A stretch of DNA of 64,000 bases from positions 16,506,501 to 16,570,500 of the forward strand of contig JAVTVX010000034.1 of NCBI GenBank assembly GCA_033439265.1. Direction: 5' to 3'. The stretch's first letter is position 1. Each line of letters begins with the position of its first letter. Of this stretch, positions 23,174 to 32,733 are shown in pieces. The position numbers were made by a program, and so were the translations under genes. The notes below the pieces were generated by a model, which saw nothing but the letters and a program-made list of their open reading frames with translations, ran no database searches and had not been told where the DNA came from. Source of the DNA: Dillenia suffruticosa (taxonomy: Eukaryota > Streptophyta > Magnoliopsida > Dilleniales > Dilleniaceae).

Positions 23174-24690
23174 TTACGGAAATTGAACTTTGGGTCTAAA
23201 TCTTTTCGCTTGACGAGAAGGGGATGGACTTGCAGTAGAGGATTCAATCGCAGCAGCAAAAGAATAGGATGGGGATGGTGCAGGAGTTGGAGCAGGAGAG
23301 GATAGAGCAGAGGATGGCCATAGAGCAGGAGAGAATAGAGCAGCAATCGCAGGTGCAGATGATTTGATTATACCCAGGAGAAAATGAAGATCTCAGAGTA
23401 GAACCAAATGGTCGCATCACAAACGGATATGCAGATGAACTCGAATGAGGATGAGGTGTGAAGAGGAAGAAGATGCAACTCTAGAAGTTATGACACAATC
23501 TTTTATAGACATAATAAATTCGAATTTATCCTTACAACATCACTCATTTTCATCAACTCTAATAAAATGTCTTTACACTGTTCCTCACTTCGATGTTGGA
23601 ATTGGTCATTTTGTTACTTGAATTGACCAAAACTCTGTTTCATTTCAACCATTTTCTTTCAAACTTCTGCCATTTCTCCCCGAAATTCTTCAATTTCCCT
23701 CTAAACTTCACCAAATTTGTCATCAACAACATCCGTAAGCCATATTTTCAGACTGTTAATAGATTCAATCAGTTCAATCCATCTATCATTCTCAGTTTCG
23801 TTCACAGTCTCTAGCTCTGCTTCTGCCTATGGTGGCCTATATTTTGCACCTCTTCTTTTAACAATAATCCAAATACCATCTTTAAAAATCCAAGAACCTT
23901 TACGTAATGTTCTCTCATTTATGGAATTTATAATACTTAATTGCATATGGTTTTCTTTCCTTAAATTTATTCATTCACTTTTTAAAATTCCCGTAACCAT
24001 GCTGCAATATGTCAAATTATTTGAAGAACGTCCGGTGCTTATCATAAAGTGAGGAATCAAAAAATGCAAACCTGGATTTTTTCTTTCTATAATACGTGCC
24101 ATTAACCAAAACTCATCATGAGTAATAGACGAATAATTTCCTACACAGGGCTTAATAACATGTATTACTAAAAAGTGAAGAATTCTTGAATGAAAATTTA
24201 AATCTGTATCATTTGTACTAAAATTCTCTAAACTGTAATCATAAAAAACTATTTGAGCATCCATTAATATTTCACTTTCCAAATACCGAGCACATTCTTT
24301 GTACTCAACCCACTGAATACCACCCTAACTGCAGATCATTGTCAGATTCACGCTTATTTTTTGTCCACCAAAATAACTTTCAAAAGCACATGATATATTT
24401 TTACCATCAATAACAATATCATACTTACCATGAATTTTTTCTATATTATTATAAAAAACTCTAACCGCATTCTCATGAGCATCCAAGAAGGACAGATGTG
24501 TTTTATAAAACTTGCGTGCATAAAACCTATAGTATCCTAATAATTCCAATCAATTAGACAACCATGAGTAACATTTCTATCAGAAAAAAACCTCCTGAAA
24601 TATTTTGCTTTTTCTGAACGAAGGAAAGTATTTGCTATTGTAATTTTCTGGTTCAATCATAACCCCTTTCCCTTTTCGAGAATACTCCAT
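23174..24690 (-). pseudogene. Transposase_32-like plant transposon protein, degenerate
   Basis: Starting at the ATG at 24690, the minus strand can be followed through several frames. It gives a KYFRRFFSDRNVTHGCLIDW segment, then HLSFLDAHENAVRVFYNNIE, IVIDGKNISCAFESYFGG, and, after a gap, RILHFLVIHVIKPCVGN with a later HFMISTG. The pattern of an F-Y-N-N motif, a V-G-I strand and an LHFLI...P block ending in an H-M motif is what I know from the putative plant transposon protein domain (PF20167-like). A Gln/Glu-rich coiled-coil-like region and a Pro/Ser/Ala-rich tail with a basic RQAKRFRPK end follow; the stop is at 23174. Several stops and frameshifts are present. It is transcribed in the same direction as, and lies upstream of, the TNPD-like gene. 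Family assignment is moderate. Confidence 0.5.
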
Positions 24691-24719
24691 CTCTACGATT
24701 TGAGAGTATATTTGAGATT

Positions 24720-25210
24720 ATGAAAGTAACATCTCAACTATTCATCTTTACTACCCATCTTACTAAAATTACCATACTTATCTTACTAAATTTACCACAA
24801 TCACAATCAAAGTTACAATACTTACCACCTATACCAAATTTACCATAGGATAGCAAATCACTCTGTTGCTTATCACCCTTACCATCACCTTACCACACAC
24901 TTACTACATGCACTGCTTACCACCAACTTACCACACACTTACTGCTTACCACCCTTACCACCACCTTACCATACACTTACCACATGTACTAATTATCACC
25001 AATGCATTCCTTACCACCAACTTACCACACTTACGTGCACTACTTATCACCAACTTACCAACTTTATTTTACCACCAATGTACTCCTTACTACATCCTTA
25101 CCAGCTTTATTTTATCACCTCCTATCACAAATTATCATTTTCCTATTATAATCGTTTATCCTATTACAACTTATCATACTCACTCCTATTACAACTTAAC
25201 TTATTAGATT
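24720..25210. repeat. CTTACCACC / ACTTACCA degenerate repeat
   Basis: About 490 bases of CTTACCACCAACTTACCACACTTAC-like words with very few G on the plus strand. It lies between the Transposase_32-like gene start and the GC island at 25370. It reads open on the plus strand (proline/histidine/threonine-rich) only because of its composition. Confidence 0.65.
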
Positions 25211-25369
25211 TTTAATATTTACCATATATATACACATTTTTTCCTTTTTTTTAAGCATTTCAATTTCTATGATTGAATTGAATAGGAATAGGATTGTATA
25301 TGTGACTGTTAATTTAAAGGCATGGTAAGAGAGAAATGATATAATATAATTCAATATTTATAACCATCG

Positions 25370-25660
25370 TATGCGCTCTTGCCTGCGCGGAACAACTGCG
25401 TGGGCCCTTGTGGTACAACCGTGCAGGTATGCGTATGCATGCATTCTTACATGCGCATGCATGTGTTCTTGCATGCACGGCATAGCCGCGTAGGCCTTCG
25501 CACACATGCTCTGACGGTCTCTTTTTTTTTTCTTTTTCTTTGCTTTCTATTACTCTCCTTTTTTTTCCCAATTTCTTATCTTACTACACCTTTCTTTTTT
25601 ATCCCTTATCTCACCCTTTATTTTTTTCCTTTTTCCTTTTTTCTCCATTCTATCACTCTA
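25370..25660 (-). repeat. GC-rich island plus pyrimidine-rich tract
   Basis: 25370-25515 is GC-rich, with GCATGCATTC, CATGCGCATGCATG and GCATGCACGGC; 25516-25660 is T/C-rich. Read on the minus strand, the order is purine-rich (GAGATAAGG, AAAAAAGG) then GC-rich GCATGC, the same order as 785-2175 and 38683-39030. This suggests a shared module in opposite orientation. Confidence 0.55.
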
Positions 25661-25969
25661 TTAGTATAATTTAATATTACTATGTTTTACAACTTAATTA
25701 TCATATTCCTTAATTATAAAATTTAAAATATAATTTATAACTTAATTATAAAATCTAAAATAAATTTAGTATGTAATTAATATTATTAATTTAAATAATG
25801 TAATACATCATTACACATCTCCACCACATTTCTTATTTATAAAAATTTTGAAATGTATGATGATATAATTAATATTATTATTTTAAGTAATATAATTATA
25901 TGAAATTTTTATGTAAATAAAAAATTACGTAATAATGTAATAATAATAAACTAAAATACATAGCATAAT
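25661..25969. other. AT-rich spacer, no gene
   Basis: AT-rich DNA inside the CACTA element, with repeated AATTATAAAATYTAAAATA-like phrases. Nothing coding was seen. Confidence 0.4.
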
Positions 25970-26440
25970 GTAGTAATATAGTAGTAATTTTATTGGTAGT
26001 AGTGGTAGTTATAAAGTAAAATATAGTAATATAGTAGTAATATTAACTAGTGGTATTTATCTAGTATAATATAGTAATATTTACTACTACTAATTTATTA
26101 ATATAGTACCAAGATAAGATCATGGAGCCTTCTAGTACAATATAGTAATATAGTAGTAATATTTACTAGTAGTAGTAGTGGTATAGTAGTAGTGGTATTT
26201 ATATAGTATATTTACTACATTGTAATATAGTAGTAATAATAGTAATAAGATAAGATTATACATGGTTTGACCGGTCTATAGTACAATGTAGTAATATAGC
26301 AGTAATATTTATTAGTAATAGTGATATTGGTACTAGTGGTATTTATATAGTACAATATACTAATATTTACTACTAGTAATATAGTAATATAGTAGCAATA
26401 AGATAAGATTATGCATGAGCCGGGGTCTATAATACAATAT
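25970..26440. repeat. TAGTAATAT/TAGTAGTGGT repeat with ~120-base higher-order units
   Basis: Dense TAGTAATATAGTAGTAATATT words are organised into longer units that each end with a GATAAGAT-TATGCATG-like phrase followed by TCTATAGTACAATA (near 26113-26150, 26262-26290 and 26403-26440). This gives roughly three to four degenerate copies. It is internal to the CACTA element. Confidence 0.6.
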
Positions 26441-26879
26441 AGTAAAATTTTAATATTCTTATTTTTAATTAATATAATTAAAACTATTAAAATTATTAAT
26501 TTTAATAATGCAATGATATTAAATTACTAATTTATATAATATAGTGTTATAATTTATTTCTAATTATAAAATAATTTACATGATTATAATACATTAATTA
26601 TTAATTATGAATATTATATAATTTTATATAAATTCCTAAAACATTTACAATCAACAATTTTAGTATTTCAAGGACAACTCCATAATAAAATCTCTAATCT
26701 TCGCGCCAAAAATAATTTTTCTATGCACATCCAATTTAATCAAATTTCATACCAAAAATATTTTTTCGGGTCAAATCTAATTTAATCATTTTTTTTGCTC
26801 CAATTTTTAGGTTTACTCCAATTTAATCAACATTCTTCGCACCAAAATGCTAAAAATAATCTCTTTTGTTTTACTCCGT
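26441..26879. other. AT-rich segment of the CACTA element
   Basis: AT-rich DNA with GCGCCAAAAATAATTTTTC and CAATTTAATCAAATTT phrases near 26700-26850 that echo 2440-2600. No gene. Confidence 0.4.
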
Positions 26880-27537
26880 ATTTCAATGTAACTTTTCTAA
26901 CTAATGATAACTGACAACAAAATAATTATAACTGATGATACAAACAATAATTTATACTAACACATGTGACAACCGATGATAGAAGGTAGTATTACACATG
27001 TAGCATCCGATGATAAAAGATAGTAACATTTACTAACATAGTAATATTTACTATGTAACCCACAATAACATTCTTAACAGAATCGAAAAGTAACATTTAC
27101 TAATATATGTGATAATTGACAGTAAATGACATATAGTAACCGACGATAAAAAATAGTAATTTTTATCAACACTCTTCTAACCATCGATATACATATCCTA
27201 CACTTACCATACCCTACTATAGCTATAAGCATACAACATTGCCTATACACACACTTTTCAAATCGTCACTACAAAATCTATATTTAGTGATCACAAGTTA
27301 TAGCCATAAGGATATGGGTATGTAAATAAAAACGTGCTTATATCCATAAGTATAGAATATTGTTTATACAAACGCTATACTACTTTTAACCACGGTTGAA
27401 AATCTTTTGTCGATGAACATTTAAAAACCATTGGTATTAATATAACACTTCTAACGGTTTTAACCATAATCATCTATATAACTTCAAAAAACCGTTAGTA
27501 AAACTTACCGACCATAAATGTTGCTGTCGACATAACT
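26880..27537. repeat. Right subterminal repeats and terminal segment of the CACTA element
   Basis: 26880-27190 contains GTAACATTTACTAA / GTAATATTTACTA copies with GATGATAAA/GACGATAAA spacers, the inverse counterpart of the array at 13330-14150. 27190-27537 contains CTATAGCCATAAG, ACCATTGG, AACGGTTTTAACC and AACCGTTAG motifs. A CACTACAAAATC sequence at about 27266 mimics the terminus but has no partner; the true end is at 30705 beyond the nested LTR. Confidence 0.65.
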
Positions 27538-28699
27538 TGTCACATCCCGAACCAAGGTCATGAGCAGCCGCCTGTTGCCCTGGATTACCGACTATATTTT
27601 TACAAAAAATCGGGTAAAACCTCCCCATATTTCAGAAGTCTCCCATGTACAATTTACCCTATAATATTCACAACCATCTTGTCAATTTAATAAAAGGGTC
27701 ATCCCGACCTCACAACCATTAACCAACCCACAGCTGACAACCAGGACAACACAAAGCTATAGAAATTTCTAGCAGTTCTAGCCACAGATCTCTACTGTCA
27801 TGCTAAACTAGAACATGAGCAGCCGCCACACCAAGCGGACCTAAATGTTTATACATATGTACAATAAATTCCCAAGTTAACATTTTAAATACATATAGGT
27901 GTCTCAATGCAAGTGAACCGAGTTAATTTGAGAGTTTCTCAAATAAATGTCCATAATTATACAGTCATCCCATAAAATAAATAGATGAGTACATTGATCA
28001 AACTAAAATCTTCAATAATTATAGCGAAAGATATGGTAATATCCATACCCAAGCCCGGTGCTATCAAGTCCACGTCACAAGTAAGAAATCATAAAATTTT
28101 TCTTCAGTCCAAAACTAATTCTGTGGGAAAGAAAATGAGGGGTGAGTATTTATGGGAAGATACTCAGCAAGTGAGAGGATGGATATTGTGCTATCAAAAT
28201 CGTGGGTGAACTTGGAGTGTCAAAGCATATAACATAATATCGAGTATACGAAAATAATGTGTTGTTTCAGAGTAAAACATATCTTAAGGCACATATCAGA
28301 AAATAATATATGCATCCATTCATATATCAAGTCACATATGTAGAGTCGGCCGAACAAACAACCCCGGCAATGGTGTACCATGACCAAGGATGGATGCATT
28401 GAGGGTTTTCACTATGCAAGTATCAAATAATGGCTTTCTACCCCAATATTGGTTATAGGCTACTCCAACTAACCTGTAAATAATAATAATAATACATATA
28501 TATAGTCGGCCATGTATGGTGTCCCACCAAGTGCTAGACAGAGGTAAACTCACATCCTCCCGATAAGAGTCAACCTGGGACACCCATACACATGACGATC
28601 TGGCTGATACCTCCAGTCGAAACGTATCCGGGCACAAGGGGTGCCTTTACCAAATGTCTTTCGTAGTTCCGGAATGCTATAGGAAACATATCAGCATAT

Positions 28700-28815
28700 C
28701 ACCAAGTTGGCTGGGCACGTAGCCCCATGCATTACATCATCATGTCGGCTAGGCATATAGCCCCACGCATCGTAACATAACGTTGACCGGGCGTATAGCC
28801 CAAATAGTACATGTA
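28700..28815 (-). repeat. Three-unit repeat inside the solo LTR
   Basis: Three consecutive units of about 38-45 bases share the words TTGGCTGGGCACGTAGCCCC, TCGGCTAGGCATATAGCCCC and TTGACCGGGCGTATAGCCC. They are absent from the corresponding part of the LTR at 10603-13090. Confidence 0.75.
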
Positions 28816-29826
28816 AATCCATTTAAAACTACATGCCAATACAGTATAAGCATGAAAATATGTCAATATGTCAAAAGAATGGCATAATATCTGGTTATCA
28901 AACTTGGATACAAATCAATAAAATCAACAGTTGGAACACTCCAATGGTCACAAAAATATGTCTATCAAAATCCAAAAATTTAGTTTTCACACGTATAGAA
29001 ATCATGTCTTTTGAAAATTGGTAAAACATGATTTGTCAATCAATAGTAGATGTCAAAGTTTCACTCACAATATGGGGGAGGGTAACACACTCCCTAATAA
29101 CACCACGAAGTGAAGGAAAGTGTTCCCCTAAATCAAGGCACCCAATACCTACGAATGTATATATATATAAAAAAATCAACATGTTTTAAACCTATGCAGT
29201 TATAGGAAATAAGCTATCACTTCTAATACACGTATGCAAATTAGGTAATTCGAATCCTTTAGAACCCTACACTAATTCCTCGTATTTTGTTCATGCATAC
29301 AACATGTCTACAAGACTCAAGTGTTGATACTCAACCAATTTCACATAGGGCTCACACCAATCCAATCTTTCGCTCGCACCCAAGGGCCAACAGGGCCACA
29401 CCCCAGCGCTCCTCTATGCAGCGTGCAGTGCCCATGTGTAGGGCGTGCAGTGCCCATGTGCAGGGTCTATGTGCAGGGCGCGCAGCGCCTTGTGCAAGGC
29501 GCACAGTACCCATGTACAGGGCCTATGTGTAGGCACCCAGGGGGCGCAGCGCCTGCACGCCAATCATTGCCCCTCATTTCTAAACTTAACCCTAACATTC
29601 ATTTAAATAAATCGAATGGGTAAGAAATTTTTTTCACCTAGGGTTTTCTCAGAGCATAGACCTTCATCCGAATGTCTCCTAGATCACTACAAAATCTGAA
29701 ACACTCCCTATCAAGACAAGATTTATTAGTTAGATTGTAAACACTTAGATCAGAATCAAAACCCTAAATCAGTTACTTGCGTAGAGGTTCGTGGGCTGTC
29801 ATGGGCTCACGGGCCATCGCGGGCCG

Positions 29827-30328
29827 TCACGGGCTGGCGGGCCTGTGGGCCGCAGTGCGCTTCGCAGGCCGCTTTGGGCTTCGTGGGCTGTAGGGGGCTC
29901 GCGGGCTGCGCGTCATTGGGCTAGTGCGTGCTAGTGTGTAGGTGCGCTTGTGGCCTGGCTCGCACTCGCTGACTGAGGCGCGCTCGCTCGCGGACTGGGT
30001 CGCGCTGTGTTCACGCGGGGAAGATCTCGCAGGAGTACGATCGTGCTCGCGTTCGGTAAATTGCGCAGTGGCGCGCTCGTGGTGGTGGTGGATCGCGGTG
30101 GAAGCTTGCGGCGAAGTGAGATCGAGAGAGAGAGGGAGATCACGAGAGATAGAGAGAGAGTGAGCAACGGAGAGAGAGAGAGAAACAGTGAGAGAGAGAC
30201 AGTGAGTGAGGTAGAGAGAGAGAAGGAGATGGTGGCGGTGGTGGTGGTTGCTCACGGTAGAGAAAGGTAGCGGGGCGAGTGACCGATCGCGACGGAGGAA
30301 GGACAGCTGGGGGAAGTGAAGAGTCGGG

Positions 30329-30385
<57 letters not shown>

Positions 30386-30480
30386 GTAATTTAGGGTTTC
30401 CAACCCTAATTGGGAAAGGGGGGAGATGCTGCGTTTCACTCCAAAACGCAGCATCTCCTCTCTCTCTCTGTTTTTTTGTA
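29827..30480 (-). repeat. GC-rich and (GA)n-rich part of the solo LTR
   Basis: 29780-29940 is GC-rich with GCGGGCC/CGGGCTG repeats. 30120-30380 is a GAGA-rich tract including a long (GA)n run at about 30330-30377. Open frames here on both strands are artefacts of composition. The same organisation occurs in the LTR at 10820-11560. Confidence 0.7.
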
Positions 30481-30708
30481 TTTATATGTATATATGTTTT
30501 CACACTCATATTTTATTAAAATTTAAATTTTTTGTAAAAATGGGGTTTACTTCGATTCGCAGATTCGGCAAATAAAAATATACTAAAAATTTAATTTAAA
30601 TACCCCAAAATCAAAAAATCAATTTAAATAAATAAATTTCTCTCTATATAATTAAATTACAAACACCACAGTGTCGGTGTTACATAACTCTTTAATTTTG
30701 TAGTGCCG

Positions 30709-31109
30709 GCTGATGCACTTAGCCAACCGAGCAGCTATTAGCTGATGCCCGGTTGACTGGCTACAAAGAGCAGCCAGCCAAACAGCTTTAACAATCTGCT
30801 CAGTTGACCCGCGGCAAGGACCAACTGATCGAGTAGCAATGTAAAGAAGACTCAGTCAACTGAGCAAGAAATCAGCTGGCTATCCATTTAGTCAATTGTC
30901 TGTCCATTTAGTTAGCCTGCTGCCCACTTTTCCCATTTGTCCGAATGGCCTACTGGAGGTCATATTTGGGTTGAACGAGGGCGATATTTATTTGACATGT
31001 AAAAATTAATGGAATCATTTTGATCTAGTGGGGGCTCTCCTATTTTTGTAGCTCCGCGACTACTTTGATCACATTTGTCATTTTCTTTTTTCTCTTCATT
31101 TTTCCACTT
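30709..31109. other. Right flank of the CACTA element; AACCGAGCA repeat
   Basis: Position 30725 begins AACCGAGCAGCTATTAGCTG, closely resembling 13091 AACCGAGCAACTATAAGCAG on the other side of the CACTA element. Joining the flanks without one TSD copy gives a spacing of 51 bases between these two words, so the target was probably a short tandem repeat. Degenerate CAGTTGAC / CAACTGA words follow to about 30960. No gene. Confidence 0.5.
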
Positions 31110-31830
31110 CATATGGTAAGATGTATTCTCAGAATAACCATTATGAAAGTTTTAACCAATTCGACCACGTCCACATTTATGACCACAACCATGATTGCAT
31201 CTTATGGCTGTAACCACAGTTGCATCTCTGATTATATTCATGGGATAATTATATATTGTAACATTCACTTTAGGGAATGGAGCAAAAGCTATCGGATAGG
31301 CTTCATGATTTTTCATCAAAAGCTCATTATTGTGTTCAGTCACAAGAAAATATAAAATCGATATTTTTTTTAAAACCCCCTTTCATTGCTGCTGTAGGAG
31401 CACATTTGGAGCATAAAAAAGTGGAAAACATTTTCTCTAACACGTCTTCATCAGTAAACTTTTCTCCACAATTTAAACCAAGAATAGATCTTAAATATAG
31501 CTGACTTATATTTACCTACAATCTTAAAATCTTGTGAGCATAAAAGCATCAACCTATAATGAGTTTTTGGAGAATTACCCTTATTAGTGACCATGTCTTT
31601 CCTTCAAATTATTTTAAGGAAAAGTGGGTTTTTGACCATTAGATATTCACATTTCAAACTTTCATGAAGGTGATAACAAAGAAATATGATTGCTTTTTCC
31701 TTATCAGATTAGTTGCCTAATTCACTTCTGTTATTGCGTCTCAAAGACCATTTCCATCTAAATGAATTTTAGCATCTGGTACTCAAGGGCCACAAATTTA
31801 TGTTTGGCAAGGTTTGACATAATTAAAACT
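31110..31830 (-). pseudogene. Ty1/copia-type gag fragment
   Basis: Read on the minus strand, a degraded gag of the UBN2/Retrotran_gag_2 type can be followed. It shows KHKFVALEYQ near 31790, a KEKAIIFLCYHLHESLK block near 31690, PLFLWNNLKERH-like wording near 31620, and ELLMKNHEA and APFPKVN at 31343-31260, then a glycine/arginine-rich end (HGCGHKCGRGR) at 31160. The order and the NELLMKNHE...PFP.VN signature are common in plant copia gag proteins. Frameshifts and stops are frequent. No pol domains follow. Confidence 0.65.
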
Positions 31831-32733
31831 GACAATAAGCAACTGTCTGGATAACTATAGATATGGAGAAATAAATTTTTAAAAAGAAAGCATATGAATT
31901 TTTATAATGGAAATCATGATGAAGATGTGTGAGATTATGAATCCATGATATGACTATTTTGTGTAAAATAATTATCATTATACACTTGTCATCAAATAAT
32001 TGTTTTATGGATCATGGGAACATTGGGTAAAACCATGTGTAACAATGATTAATAAACTCCTAATGTATACACAACAATAGCAATGCTAACCATAAGAAAA
32101 AAAAATAAAGACTATCATTATATCTTAGATGATTTACAACTCCATAAACAACACCTCAATTGGTTAGGGAATGATATTTAAGGTACATGATATTTTAACT
32201 TACGTATGAGTTACATAACCTTTTGGTTATATAACATAAACAGGAGAAAGTAAAAGTCACATAAAGAGGAAAGAATATATTCATGACTTTACAATTTTTT
32301 GTGTTAATATGGATATTCATAATGCTTTGATTTTTATTTCACCTTTAATTTTTTTTATTGTTTTTCTATTTGTATACTAATGATGACAAATAGATTTAAA
32401 TAGTTAAAAATTATTTTATCCATCTTATATTTTTTGCTTTTTACTATTTTTTACTCTATCTAGATGCAAGTAATCAATAAAAATTATAAAAAAATTTAGT
32501 TGAGAAGATAATTTGAAATAGAAATGAGTGGCGTAAGAGAATGCGAACTAATTGAATTAATACACTATTATTATTATTATTATTATTTTAAGTTTTTATG
32601 AATTGCTTATTTTTTCATTATTTTTCTTTTTTAGTTTTATTTTCTTTAGTTTTGTTTTTAAATTCTAATTTTATTTTTTTTTATATTGATCTCTCAAACG
32701 ATCGACCTTAAAATTTGATATTAAGGTTCAGTT
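31831..32733. other. AT-rich DNA, no gene
   Basis: Low-complexity AT-rich sequence with an ATT trinucleotide run near 32565-32590 and short homopolymers. I see no coding potential, LTR ends or RNA gene. Confidence 0.45.

Larger units (their letters stand above)
27538..30684 (-). mobile_element. Solo LTR of a Ty3/gypsy chromovirus, 3147 bp
   Basis: Read on the minus strand it begins TGTAACACCGACACTG and ends CGGGATGTGACA, matching the 3' LTR at 10603-13090 at both ends and in several internal blocks (GATGCTGCGTTT, AGGGTTTTC, GCGCAC/CATGGGCA). It is flanked by perfect 5-bp duplications, TAACT at 27533-27537 and 30685-30689. No internal retrotransposon sequence is present, so it arose by LTR-LTR recombination. 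It is about 660 bases longer than the 3' LTR at 10603, partly through an extra segment at 28300-28850. Confidence 0.92.
13126..30705 (-). mobile_element. Large CACTA (En/Spm) element with CCG target-site duplication, carrying a nested solo LTR
   Basis: The left end reads CACCACAAAATAAATG and the right end, on the minus strand, CACTACAAAATTAAAG, an inverted pair with one change in the CACTA core. The three bases outside each end are CCG (13123-13125 and 30706-30708), the 3-bp TSD typical of the family. The total is 17.6 kb; removing the solo LTR and its TSD leaves about 14.4 kb. On the minus strand it carries, in order, a Transposase_32-like gene, a TNPD-like gene and a TNPA-like gene, all broken. 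Subterminal repeats of GTTAGTAAA/TTACTA type lie near both ends. Confidence 0.85.

Noticed and set aside
27266..27290. CACTACAAAATC as the right or left end of a separate small transposon
   Set aside because: No partner end with a matching 3-bp duplication was found. The pair 13126/30705 with CCG on both sides explains the region better.
29287..30509. Open frames on both strands of the solo LTR
   Set aside because: They follow (GA)n and GC-rich composition inside an LTR with defined ends and TSD. No domain.
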